Part shown: in pieces, positions 25,304 to 33,803 of the stretch
Layout of the letters: every line of letters starts with the position of its first letter
Numbering within the stretch: the stretch's first letter is position 1
From: Filifactor alocis ATCC 35896
GTDB lineage: Bacteria > Bacillota > Clostridia > Peptostreptococcales > Filifactoraceae
Direction of reading: 5' to 3'
Assembly: GCF_000163895.2 (NCBI RefSeq)
Contig: NC_016630.1
Coordinates: 930,001-994,000 of the forward strand
DNA: 64,000 nucleotides
Made by a program: the position numbers and the translations under genes
The notes under the pieces: model-generated
Database searches by the model: none
What the model saw: the letters and a program-made list of their open reading frames with translations, nothing else
Told to the model about the DNA's origin: nothing

Positions 25304-26632
25304 CTATTCAATTGTCGTTTTTGACCAGTCAGTTTCTTTTGTGTTTTCAAAGTTTGTATAAACTTCTTCACCATTTTCCATACGTAATGCTTTTCTTTCG
25401 TCCATAATCTCTACTAAACCTTGTACTCTTGTATTGTATTGTTCCGTAGAGAAGTTTCTTTCGTCTGCTTGGTCTCCGTCAAAGTGAACAACAGGAATTC
25501 CTAAGTCTTCTTTCCATCTTCTTTCAATTTCAGGCATTGCACCACTCCATGGTTTACAGCTACGGTTGTAGTTTACTAATGCACCGCTGATTCCGTTTTC
25601 TTTTGCCATGGTCTCACGCCATTCAACACCGGTTTCAATACATACAGAACATGGTGCTTTACAGTATGCCGCTGCCATTTCACGAATATTTTCGTATCTA
25701 AATCCAAATGCAGGTGCATATACAACTGCAGTTACGTTAACACCGTTATTTTTCAATGGTTCAAACAAAGGTCTAAGACCCGGCCAACATGGAATTCCTT
25801 CAAATAAGATTCTGTGTTCTTCAGGATATTCCCATGTAGAAGTACCCTCTTTAATTGATTGTTCAAATTCTTGTGCAAGTAATTCAAAACCAATCGCAGC
25901 TTCTTCTTCACAACGAGCAGCCACGATATCAGCCATGTGATTGAATAAGTCAAAACCACTTAACGGAGATGGTTTATATGACATATAGTTACAAGATTTT
26001 AGCCATGCTGCAGCTGTTCTGTTTGCTCTGGCACATGCATCCTCGAATTTCTTTTCATCAAATTTTTTACCTGTCAATTCTTCCAATTGTTTGATTGCAT
26101 GGTCGAATTGGCCAATTAAGTAATCCACTTTTTCTTCCGGTGTATCCACTGTATTCGAAAAAGGAATATCTACCATAATCAACGGAATATTATGGATACG
26201 AGCGATATTTTCATACCATTTTGTCATCATATTACAAATGTTGTTACAGCAAAGCAAGAAATCCGGTTGTGGCATTTTACGAGAATCTGTAGGTTCTCCT
26301 GCAGCAAACGCCAAACTGATTCTTGCATATCCGCAAATATCATTGTCATATCCCATATCTTCTGCTGCTTGACAAAGTCTCAATCCATCTTTTTTTGCTG
26401 CTGTAGTAGCTGCATGGTTTTCAGGATATACAACATTCAAATCGAATGCTTTTGCCAATTCGATTGGGAATTTAGATGAACTCCAACCAACCAGTTCTCC
26501 TCTTTTCTTCGCTTCCCAAGCTTTTCCATACACCATATCTACTACCCCTCTTAAAACAGCAGCAGCGGGTTTATGTCCTTCAATTGGTCTTGGTTTCTTT
26601 CCCGGAATTTTTTCTAATACTTTCTTAGCCAT
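25304..26632 (-). CDS. hgdA: 2-Hydroxyglutaryl-CoA dehydratase alpha subunit (component D)
   Basis: HgdA (442 residues) is the partner of HgdB and carries the [4Fe-4S] cluster that receives the activating electron. Likely ligands are the cysteines in DICGYARI, FLLCCNNICNMM and YNRSCKPWSG. The N-terminal VGWSSSKFPIELAKAFDL and the PCWPGLRPLFEPL segment are typical of alpha subunits. It starts with ATG after GGGGGAGG. It is followed closely by hgdB and preceded by the activator gene hgdC. Confidence 0.94.
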   Translation of the reverse strand: MAKKVLEKIPGKKPRPIEGHKPAAAVLRGVVDMVYGKAWEAKKRGELVGWSSSKFPIELAKAFDLNVVYPENHAATTAAKKDGLRLCQAAEDMGYDNDICGYARISLAFAAGEPTDSRKMPQPDFLLCCNNICNMMTKWYENIARIHNIPLIMVDIPFSNTVDTPEEKVDYLIGQFDHAIKQLEELTGKKFDEKKFEDACARANRTAAAWLKSCNYMSYKPSPLSGFDLFNHMADIVAARCEEEAAIGFELLAQEFEQSIKEGTSTWEYPEEHRILFEGIPCWPGLRPLFEPLKNNGVNVTAVVYAPAFGFRYENIREMAAAYCKAPCSVCIETGVEWRETMAKENGISGALVNYNRSCKPWSGAMPEIERRWKEDLGIPVVHFDGDQADERNFSTEQYNTRVQGLVEIMDERKALRMENGEEVYTNFENTKETDWSKTTIE

Positions 26633-26701
26633 TGTTTACCTCCCCCTATTTTTAAATATATTACCTAACATTTTTATATGTGTACACAACACACTATTTG
26701 C

Positions 26702-27511
26702 TTATTTTTCACCTTTACGCAATGCTGCTTGATATTTTTGATAAGCAAATAATGCTGCACCTAATGCACCGTTTAATTGGCAATATTGACTTGTTTGAAT
26801 CTTATGACCAATATTCTTTTCTAATGCTCGAACCATACCTTTGTTCAGAGCAACTCCACCGGTCATAACAACATCATCTTGAATTCCCACGCGTTTTGCC
26901 AAACTTCCTACACGACTTGCAATAGAAGAGTGAATTCCTCTTACAATATCTTCAATTTTTGTTCCTTTTGCTAATTGAGAAATAACTTCTGATTCAGCAA
27001 AAACTGTACAAGTAGAACTGATTGTAACTTCTTTTGTTGCTTTTTCATCTAAATCTTGCAAGTCACCTACGCCCACTTCAAGAACTCCCGCAATAACATC
27101 CAAGAAACGTCCTGTTCCGGCAGCACATTTGTCATTCATAACAAAATTATCTAACATTCCGTTTTCTCCGATTCTCAATGCTTTTGCATCTTGTCCACCT
27201 ATATCGATGATAGTATGCACTCTTGGAAATAAAAAGTATGCTCCTCTTGCGTGACAAGAAAGCTCTGACATTTGGAAATCTGCTTCTTCTAAAGAGTTTC
27301 TTCCATATCCTGTTCCTACAACATACTGAATGTCCTCTCTCTTTAATCCGCATTTTTCCAAAACACCGTTAATTGCGCGAGAAGGACCTGAAGTTCCTGC
27401 TCCTACATCAATCGTAATGGTATCCAGAATTTTTTTACCGTTTTCTAAAATAATAGCCTTGGAAGCTGTTGAACCAATGTCAACTCCCATCGTATAAACT
27501 GTATCCCCCAT
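26702..27511 (-). CDS. hgdC: 2-Hydroxyglutaryl-CoA dehydratase activator (component A)
   Basis: HgdC (269 residues) is the homodimeric ATPase that injects a high-energy electron into HgdAB. The ASKHA-fold phosphate loop VDIGSTASKA is at residues 10-19, a second phosphate segment is IIDIGGQDAKA, and the two cysteines that hold the bridging [4Fe-4S] cluster are in MNDKCAAGTG and ISSTCTVFAESE. The family adenosine motif VVMTGGVALNKGM is present. ATG follows AAGGAG. It heads the hgdCAB unit. Confidence 0.96.
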   Translation of the reverse strand: MGDTVYTMGVDIGSTASKAIILENGKKILDTITIDVGAGTSGPSRAINGVLEKCGLKREDIQYVVGTGYGRNSLEEADFQMSELSCHARGAYFLFPRVHTIIDIGGQDAKALRIGENGMLDNFVMNDKCAAGTGRFLDVIAGVLEVGVGDLQDLDEKATKEVTISSTCTVFAESEVISQLAKGTKIEDIVRGIHSSIASRVGSLAKRVGIQDDVVMTGGVALNKGMVRALEKNIGHKIQTSQYCQLNGALGAALFAYQKYQAALRKGEK

Positions 27512-27634
27512 ATTCCACTCCTTAACTTAATGATAGATAAAATATACTCCTCTCTAAAGATACCCTGTATCACAAAAAATAAACTCTTCTGCACTACTAA
27601 TATCACTAAAAAACAGTACACTTCTCATCTATTT

Positions 27635-27663
27635 ATGTTATCACAAATATGGCGTTGTTTCAA
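27635..27663 (-). promoter_or_regulatory. Candidate promoter for hgdCAB
   Basis: On the minus strand TTGAAA (27658-27663) and TAACAT (27635-27640) are 17 bases apart, 125 bases upstream of hgdC. Together with the terminator after gcdA it suggests that hgdCAB can be transcribed separately from the gcd genes. The rest of 27512-27784 shows no gene. Confidence 0.5.
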
Positions 27664-27784
27664 CCAAATCACATATTCTATCTTCTGTTTTTTATAAACT
27701 TTTCAGTATAATATACATTTTTTCAACTATGTATTTCTTATATTACACAAGATTATGATTTGGAAAATATTTTAACAAACACAA

Positions 27785-27818
27785 ATTTTGTCCTGTATCT
27801 TACGACACAGGACAAAAT
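27785..27818 (-). terminator. Intrinsic terminator after gcdA
   Basis: A perfect 12-bp stem (ATTTTGTCCTGT with ACAGGACAAAAT) has a ten-base loop and, on the minus strand, is followed by a T-rich run. It is 22 bases downstream of the gcdA stop. Confidence 0.88.
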
Positions 27819-27839
27819 TGTAGAATATAAAGTTACTCA

Positions 27840-29597
27840 TTATTTTGTAAAAGTTTCAAAATCACGCATTACACGAGGTGTCAACATTTGATGCATTGCA
27901 CAAATAGATCTTGGATTTTGATAAGCTGCATTTGTAAATGCATGAATATAATTTCTTAACATCGGCATATCAACAATTTCATCAACCATACCTTGTTGTG
28001 CACAGAAACTTGGTCTTGATTTTGCTGTGTATGCTTCAATCAATTTATTCATTTTTTCAATTGTTCCGTCTAATGGTTCTCCTGCTTTATAGTCTTTTAC
28101 TAAACGTCTGGAGAACATTGCAACAGATGCTGTTTCACCTGACATTACATAAATTTCTGTAGCCGCTGTTCCCAAAGAGAATGCATTTGTATTATTTCCT
28201 TGAGGTCCTCCAAGTACATAGTGAGCTGCAGCTGTACCTTTACGCAGTGTAATTTCCATTTGTGGAATTCCGGAGTTTTCGATGGAGTAAATCAAAGATT
28301 GTCCTAAGCCTAACAATTCTGCTCTCTCTGCATCGTCTCCTACATCAATTCCTGTTGTATCTTGAATCCAAACCATTGGAACTCTATCTCTTGCACATAA
28401 TGTAACAAATTCGTTCATTTTGATTAAACCTTGACGATATAGTTTTCCACCCATACCAACAGAGTTTTGTTTGTATTCAGGGTAGTTCATCAAAAGTCCT
28501 TGTGTATTGGCAACAACCCCAACCAACAATCCGTCCATCTTAGCGAATCCGGTAATCATTTCAGGTCCATATCCTTTTTTGAATTCCATGAATTCACTGT
28601 TGTCAAAGATTCTTCCAAGTACATCATACATATTGTATGCTCTTTTTGGATTCATTGGAACAATACTGTATAATTCTTCAGGATCCAATTGTGGAGGTTT
28701 TGGGTCATCTACACGGAAGAACTCTAAATCATAAGCAGGTTGATAGCTCATATATTTGCGAATTCCTGCAATTACGCCCTCTTCTTCTTCATATACTTCT
28801 CTGAAGAATCCTGTTTCGGCATAGTGAACACCTATTGCTCCCGGAGGCGCTTGTTTCACTGCATTCAAGTTAGACTGAATGATTTGTTCAGCACCTTCTT
28901 GATCAATATATCCTTTTGGATTCATTCCTCCTAAGATTCCCGCTCCACCTACTGCCATGTTTGCATCTTTATGAGCAATTAGGATAGTAGGACTGATACT
29001 GTGATATCCACCACCTGCAGGGTTAGTTCCGTAAATACCTACGATTACAGGAATACCCATTTGTGCTAATTCAGCATTTCTATAGAACGGTGTACCACCA
29101 CCACGACGGTTTGCGTACACTTTTTCTTGTTCATCCAATTTTACGCCACTACAGTTTAGAACATATACCAATGGAATCCCTAAAATTTTTGCAGTGTCGG
29201 ATGCACGAAGAAGATTTTCAGCTTGTCCCGGAATCCAAGCTCCTGCTAATTTTTTGTTGTCAGAAGCAACAACAACTGCCCATTTTCCCTCAATTCTAGC
29301 TAAACCTTTGATAATAGCTGTAGAATGATGTTTATTTCCTGCAGGATCAAACAAACTGTTTAATGGACACCATGTTCCTTCATCAACTAACATTTCAATT
29401 CTTTGCATAGCAGTCAATTGACCGGATTCGTTCAAAGATTCATCGGAACGACCTGCAGATTGTGCTTCAAAAATAAGGTTTCTGATTTCTTCTTCTACTG
29501 CTCTTAATAATTCTTCATTTTCAGCATTTGGCGCTACAAGCGGTTTCCCTACTGTAGGCATTTGTTGAAAATATGATCTCATTGAATATTCTCCCAT
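27840..29597 (-). CDS. gcdA: Glutaconyl-CoA decarboxylase carboxyltransferase (alpha) subunit
   Basis: GcdA (585 residues) moves the carboxyl group from glutaconyl-CoA to the biotin on GcdC, releasing crotonyl-CoA at the cytoplasmic face of the sodium pump. It is a carboxyltransferase of the acyl-CoA carboxylase type with two crotonase-fold halves. Visible segments include NRRGGGTPFYRNAELAQMGI, GGAGILGGMNPKG and the oxyanion-hole-like ENSGIPQMEITLRKGTAAA. Length agrees with the Acidaminococcus enzyme. It is the last gene of the gcd-gct unit, 39 bases after gctB, and a strong terminator follows. Confidence 0.95.
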   Translation of the reverse strand: MGEYSMRSYFQQMPTVGKPLVAPNAENEELLRAVEEEIRNLIFEAQSAGRSDESLNESGQLTAMQRIEMLVDEGTWCPLNSLFDPAGNKHHSTAIIKGLARIEGKWAVVVASDNKKLAGAWIPGQAENLLRASDTAKILGIPLVYVLNCSGVKLDEQEKVYANRRGGGTPFYRNAELAQMGIPVIVGIYGTNPAGGGYHSISPTILIAHKDANMAVGGAGILGGMNPKGYIDQEGAEQIIQSNLNAVKQAPPGAIGVHYAETGFFREVYEEEEGVIAGIRKYMSYQPAYDLEFFRVDDPKPPQLDPEELYSIVPMNPKRAYNMYDVLGRIFDNSEFMEFKKGYGPEMITGFAKMDGLLVGVVANTQGLLMNYPEYKQNSVGMGGKLYRQGLIKMNEFVTLCARDRVPMVWIQDTTGIDVGDDAERAELLGLGQSLIYSIENSGIPQMEITLRKGTAAAHYVLGGPQGNNTNAFSLGTAATEIYVMSGETASVAMFSRRLVKDYKAGEPLDGTIEKMNKLIEAYTAKSRPSFCAQQGMVDEIVDMPMLRNYIHAFTNAAYQNPRSICAMHQMLTPRVMRDFETFTK

Positions 29598-29636
29598 TTT
29601 ATTCTCCTTTTTTACATCTATACTTAAGAGTATTTT

Positions 29637-30434
29637 TTATTCTTCTACAGGAACTTTAATAAATGCTTGTCCCGGGTCAATTTCTTCACGAATCATACGA
29701 ATAACATTTTCATCCGGAGCATCTAATAATACAGCTCTGGATACATCAATATCAAATCCTGTATTTTCAATTACATCTTCCGGAGAAGAGGTTGGATAAT
29801 ATCCGGCAAGATACATACGTTTTGTTTTTTCATCAAATTTCAAAACGCCGCGATCAGTAACAACTGCCATCGGTCCTCTGTTTGAAGGAAGACCTAATTT
29901 AGCACGTCCATCCGGTCCGTCAATCCAACCAGGGCTTGTTACATAATCAATTTTGTCAATGAAGCGACGTTTTTCGTGTTGCATCATGATAACTGTATTT
30001 ACAAATGTAGCAATACCGTTTGCTCCACCACTACCTGTAAATCTTGTTTTTGGATTATGATAATCTCCGATACATGTAGAGTTTACATTTCCGTATGGGT
30101 CAATTTGTGCTCCGCCGATAAAAGCAATCATTCTGTTTTCATCATGTAACCATTCATTTGTTTCGAATCCGATGAAACGAACATTTGGCCATTGTACAGC
30201 ACAGTGTGCCATTAAACGGTTGTCCCCAACACTTCTTGGAACCTCGATTGGTGCACAGTCCATCAATCCACTTTCCACAATCAAATTACAGTTTGGAGCA
30301 AAGCATCTTTTTGCAAGAGAAGCTCCAATCAACGGAAGTCCTGTTCCAACAATAACAATTTGTCCGTCTTCAATTGTTTTTGCAATTGTAACTGCTTGCA
30401 TTTCTTTATTTGTATAATTTTTGTAGTTCGCCAT
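29637..30434 (-). CDS. gctB: Glutaconate CoA-transferase subunit B
   Basis: GctB (265 residues) is the small subunit of glutaconate CoA-transferase, which swaps CoA between an acyl-CoA and 2-hydroxyglutarate or glutaconate. The catalytic glutamate of this family lies in the N-terminal VESGLMDC segment (residues 54-61, the Glu after NLIV). The GSGGANGIA loop is near residue 133. It follows gctA by 13 bases with its own GGAGG site. Confidence 0.94.
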   Translation of the reverse strand: MANYKNYTNKEMQAVTIAKTIEDGQIVIVGTGLPLIGASLAKRCFAPNCNLIVESGLMDCAPIEVPRSVGDNRLMAHCAVQWPNVRFIGFETNEWLHDENRMIAFIGGAQIDPYGNVNSTCIGDYHNPKTRFTGSGGANGIATFVNTVIMMQHEKRRFIDKIDYVTSPGWIDGPDGRAKLGLPSNRGPMAVVTDRGVLKFDEKTKRMYLAGYYPTSSPEDVIENTGFDIDVSRAVLLDAPDENVIRMIREEIDPGQAFIKVPVEE

Positions 30435-30447
30435 TTTTATGTCCTCC

Positions 30448-31401
30448 TTACTTATTCAAGTTTTCTGAATATCCAAGTCCCGGAGTATTTATCAAATTAA
30501 TCAAACGGGATGCACCTAATTTATCCAAGTATTCTTCATGAGTTTTTACTCCATATACCCATTCATCAACGAATGCTTTGAAGTCTTCATCTGTCTTACT
30601 TGCTTTATCATATGCAATAAAATAATCTTTGTCATAATCATAATAGTTATAGCATTGAGAAGGGTGCGCTCCCTTTGGTGCATGAACAACTGCATCTACT
30701 ACAAAGCATGGAATAGAGTTAGCTGCAGGATTTTTTCTGATTTCTTCGTTACTTACTAATTCTTCGCATGTAACAATACAATGTTTTGCAGCAATTGCAA
30801 TATCAATATCATGGAATTCATCCCCTTCAATAGAACATGTACCGTCCGGAGATGCTTTTTGAACGTGAATAATTGCTGTATCGATTTCAGGAACCGGAAC
30901 AGCTACTACTTTTTCTCCCTTTTTGAATGGATTTTCTACATAAACAAATTTATCATCAGGCAATTTTTCAACTGCTTCTCTCTGTTCTTTGCTGATTCCC
31001 CACATATCTGTCAAACCGGATCCCATCATTAAACGAACAGGTAAATATGGTAATCCCAGAGATGCAGCATGCAACATTAACATTACAACGTCTTGAGAGT
31101 AGTCTTCCATAAGAATTTCACCTTTTTCAACTGCTTTTCTAAATCTTCTGGATACATTTGTATATCCGGAGTTAGCTGTGTAGCAGTTAATATATGCCTT
31201 TACTCTTCCTTCTCCGATTAATAAGTCCCAATCTCCACCTGCAGGACCTGCTTCAACAATAAAATCTTTTTGTCCTTGACGTAAAATTTCGTGTACCGCA
31301 GCATACGGTTTTCTGTTAGTTGTGAAACCACCAAATGAAATATGGTCGCCACTGTGTACAAATTTTTCGATTGCATCATGTAGTGTATATACCTTACTCA
31401 A
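30448..31401 (-). CDS. gctA: Glutaconate CoA-transferase subunit A
   Basis: GctA (317 residues) is the large subunit of the same CoA-transferase. The N-terminal SKVYTLHDAIEKFVHSGD and the glycine-rich ISFGGFTTNRKPYA loop are typical. The start is TTG 31401, eight bases after AAAGGAGG. An in-frame start further upstream adds 21 residues in front of that site and is less likely. The gene is separated from gcdB by 196 bases containing two hairpins, and from gctB by 13. Confidence 0.94.
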   Translation of the reverse strand: MSKVYTLHDAIEKFVHSGDHISFGGFTTNRKPYAAVHEILRQGQKDFIVEAGPAGGDWDLLIGEGRVKAYINCYTANSGYTNVSRRFRKAVEKGEILMEDYSQDVVMLMLHAASLGLPYLPVRLMMGSGLTDMWGISKEQREAVEKLPDDKFVYVENPFKKGEKVVAVPVPEIDTAIIHVQKASPDGTCSIEGDEFHDIDIAIAAKHCIVTCEELVSNEEIRKNPAANSIPCFVVDAVVHAPKGAHPSQCYNYYDYDKDYFIAYDKASKTDEDFKAFVDEWVYGVKTHEEYLDKLGASRLINLINTPGLGYSENLNK

Positions 31402-31506
31402 TGAAAAAACCTCCTTTAGGATATTTAGTATAATAAATATTAATATGTTCCTGCCAATTCCCACAATTGGCTTTTTATGTAGCAGAAGAACTCTCCTGCT
31501 ATCAGT

Positions 31507-31570
31507 GATGATATAATCATATCATCTGTTTATACATATGGCAAGAGAATAAGTCTTTACTCTCTCGCCA
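31507..31570 (-). promoter_or_regulatory. Two hairpins in the gcdB-gctA spacer
   Basis: GATGATAT/ATATCATC (31507-31514 with 31519-31526) and TGGCAAGAGA/TCTCTCGCCA (31539-31548 with 31561-31570, one wobble pair) form two stems within the 196-base spacer. Neither is followed by a clear T-run on the minus strand, so they may be RNA-processing or partial attenuation sites that adjust the ratio of pump to transferase. Confidence 0.5.
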
Positions 31571-31597
31571 CACATTAAACTCTTATTCAAATGATTT

Positions 31598-32737
31598 CTA
31601 ACCGAACATTAACAGGAAGAAACCGGCTGCTACTGCTGATCCGATTACTCCGGCAACATTTGGTCCCATTGCATGCATCAACAGGAAGTTTGTTGGATTT
31701 GCTTTTGCTCCCTCTACTTGTGATACACGAGCTGCCATCGGTACTGCAGATACCCCCGCCGAACCAATCAATGGATTAATTTTTCCACCTGTAACTACAC
31801 AAAGCAATTTGCCAAGCAAAATTCCTCCCACTGTAGAGAATGCAAATGCAAACAGTCCCATTGCAACAATTGCAAGTGTTTCCAAACGAAGGAACAACTC
31901 TCCGTTTGCAGTAGCTCCAACTGTAACACCAAGCATGATAGTTACAATGTTAATTAAAGCGTTTTGTGCAGTATCGGACAATCTTGCTACTACACCGGAT
32001 TCTCTAAATAAGTTCCCTAACATAAGCATACCAAGTAGTGGTGCTACAGAAGGTAATAATAATGAACAGAATACAACTACGACAATCGGGAAAATAATTT
32101 TTTCTACTTTAGAAACTTTTCTTAATTGTCCCATTTTGATTTTTCTTTCTTTTTCTGTTGTCAACAATCTCATAATCGGCGGTTGAATCATAGGAATCAA
32201 CGCCATATAAGAATATGCCGCCACTGCAATCGGAGCCATCAAATGTGGTGCCAAAGCATTTGCAAGGAAGATTGATGTAGGACCATCCGCTCCTCCGATA
32301 ATTCCAATTGCCGCTCCTTCAGGCCCGGTGAATAATCCGGTTGCGATTGCAAGTGTAAATGCTGTATAGATACCTAATTGAGCTGCCGCTCCTAATAACA
32401 AACTGATTGGGTTCGCAATCAACGGACCGAAGTCTGTCATTGCACCTACACCCATGAAAATCAAACATGGGAATACATTTGTTTTAATCCCGATTTGTAT
32501 TACTCTTAATACACCGTGTTCATAAATGTTGCTTCCTTCATACATTAGCCCTGCTGATGGTAAGTTCGCTAACATTACACCAAATGCGATTGGCAATAAC
32601 AATAATGGTTCGAATTTCTTAGCAATTGCACAATAAAGCAATAGAAAAGAAACGATAAACATTATTACATTTTGAATTGTTAATGCAGCAAAACCGGATT
32701 GTTGTAACAGGGCTTTCATGACTTCTAAAAAGTTCAT
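31598..32737 (-). CDS. gcdB: Glutaconyl-CoA decarboxylase sodium-pump (beta) subunit
   Basis: GcdB (379 residues, about ten membrane helices) decarboxylates carboxybiotin and couples this to sodium export. The conserved ion-site motif GGADGPTSIFLANALAP is intact around residue 165, and the C-terminal GSAGVSAVPMAARVSQ segment also carries family residues. It belongs to the OadB/MmdB/GcdB family; the neighbours fix the substrate as glutaconyl-CoA. It starts with ATG after AGGAGG, 12 bases after gcdC. Confidence 0.96.
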   Translation of the reverse strand: MNFLEVMKALLQQSGFAALTIQNVIMFIVSFLLLYCAIAKKFEPLLLLPIAFGVMLANLPSAGLMYEGSNIYEHGVLRVIQIGIKTNVFPCLIFMGVGAMTDFGPLIANPISLLLGAAAQLGIYTAFTLAIATGLFTGPEGAAIGIIGGADGPTSIFLANALAPHLMAPIAVAAYSYMALIPMIQPPIMRLLTTEKERKIKMGQLRKVSKVEKIIFPIVVVVFCSLLLPSVAPLLGMLMLGNLFRESGVVARLSDTAQNALINIVTIMLGVTVGATANGELFLRLETLAIVAMGLFAFAFSTVGGILLGKLLCVVTGGKINPLIGSAGVSAVPMAARVSQVEGAKANPTNFLLMHAMGPNVAGVIGSAVAAGFFLLMFG

Positions 32738-32749
32738 AAAAGTGCCTCC

Positions 32750-33139
32750 TTATTTCAATACTACTAATGTTGCATCAGTTTCTACTGTGTCGCCTTCTTT
32801 TACTGCAACAGATGCTACAACACCGTCTGCAGGTGCTACAATTTCATTTTCCATTTTCATAGCTTCCAAAATAATAACTAGTTGTCCTGCTTTCACTGCA
32901 TCGCCTTCTTTTACTTTTACTCCAAGAATTGTTCCCGGCATTGGGCTTGTTACAGTGTTGTCTCCCGCAGATACAGGAGCTGCTTTTGGTGCTGCAGGTG
33001 CCGGTGCTGGTGCTGGTGCTGCAGGTGCCGGTGCTGCAGGTGCTGCTTTTGCTCCCATTGACATCGGTTTATATCCGCCACTCACTTTTTCTACTTCTAC
33101 ATCGTATTGCTTTCCGTTAATAGTTACTACATATTTCAT
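32750..33139 (-). CDS. gcdC: Glutaconyl-CoA decarboxylase biotin carrier (gamma) subunit
   Basis: GcdC (129 residues) carries the biotin that shuttles CO2 from GcdA to GcdB. The biotinylated lysine is in the EAMKMEN motif of the C-terminal biotinyl domain. An Ala/Pro-rich flexible linker at about residues 29-53 joins it to the N-terminal part. The start is ATG 33139 behind GAGGGGAAC; a reading from 33193 lacks a ribosome-binding site and adds a lysine-rich segment. The Ala/Pro linker gives a local GC rise, which is normal for this gene. Confidence 0.95.
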   Translation of the reverse strand: MKYVVTINGKQYDVEVEKVSGGYKPMSMGAKAAPAAPAPAAPAPAPAPAAPKAAPVSAGDNTVTSPMPGTILGVKVKEGDAVKAGQLVIILEAMKMENEIVAPADGVVASVAVKEGDTVETDATLVVLK

Positions 33140-33220
33140 AATAAGTTCCCCTCTTTTCAATTTTTTGTTATTTTTTGTTTTTTCTATCCACATTCCTAAA
33201 AGGCTATGTAAGTTAGAAAG

Positions 33221-33526
33221 TTAAGCAATTTCTGTGATTTCCACAATTCTAAACTTATCTACCGGCAGTTTCATTTCTTCACTGACCGCTGCTACAATTG
33301 CTGCATAAGTTTCGTCATTTTCATCTGTTGCCACCGTTGTTTTCGCAGCAGCAGCAGGCGTAGCACTCGCTTTTGGCTCTTCTTTTTTTCCAATTCCTAA
33401 AGCAAGCAATACCTTTGATACAACAATAACTGCAATCGCCAACGAAATCAGCGTCAAAAATACAGTTGAAAGCCCCATCGCAGAAATCGTAAAAGCATTC
33501 GCCAAATTGACTTCACCTATCCACAT
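33221..33526 (-). CDS. gcdD: Glutaconyl-CoA decarboxylase delta subunit (OadG-like)
   Basis: GcdD (101 residues) is the small membrane anchor that assembles the decarboxylase. One transmembrane helix at about residues 11-38 (MGLSTVFLTLISLAIAVIVV) is followed by an Ala-rich linker and a C-terminal segment (DETYAAIVAAVSEEMKLP) of the OadG type. The start is ATG 33526, eight bases after AGGAGG. It is the first gene of the gcdDCB-gctAB-gcdA unit. Confidence 0.92.
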   Translation of the reverse strand: MWIGEVNLANAFTISAMGLSTVFLTLISLAIAVIVVSKVLLALGIGKKEEPKASATPAAAAKTTVATDENDETYAAIVAAVSEEMKLPVDKFRIVEITEIA

Positions 33527-33573
33527 ACACACACCCTCCTTTGCTCAAGTAAATTCAATTGATTTTTTTCGCA

Positions 33574-33594
33574 ACATTTCATATTATGAAATGT
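33574..33594. repeat. 21-bp palindrome in the gcd leader
   Basis: ACATTTCAT and ATGAAATGT are perfect 9-bp arms around ATT. The site lies between the gcd promoter and the gcdD start, a position suited to a repressor operator or a leader hairpin. Confidence 0.55.
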
Positions 33595-33615
33595 ATTCCA
33601 AATTACTCCTTAAAC

Positions 33616-33644
33616 ATTATAGCAAATTTACTATATTATCGCAA
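33616..33644 (-). promoter_or_regulatory. Promoter of the gcd-gct operon
   Basis: On the minus strand TTGCGA (33639-33644) and TATAAT (33616-33621) are 17 bases apart, about 90 bases upstream of gcdD. It is the only good promoter match in the spacer. Confidence 0.7.
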
Positions 33645-33656
33645 CACCATATTCAA

Positions 33657-33723
33657 GGATATTTTTAGATAAAAAATTCAAAAAACATCATGCTTTTATT
33701 TTGATTTTTTATCCAAAATATCC
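33657..33723. repeat. Long imperfect inverted repeat upstream of the gcd promoter
   Basis: The left arm 33657-33683 and the right arm 33699-33723 pair over about 25 bp, with one mismatch and two single-base bulges, around a 15-base loop. Arms begin GGATATTTT and end AAAATATCC. It abuts the gcd promoter on the upstream side and follows the DUF2974 gene. No clean T-run follows on either strand. Confidence 0.6.
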
Positions 33724-33803
33724 CATCACTTTTTCAAAGAAATTCATTGAAATGATACATTTTCATAAATAGTATCTTCCGATTTATTATTATCTGTTTT
33801 TCT

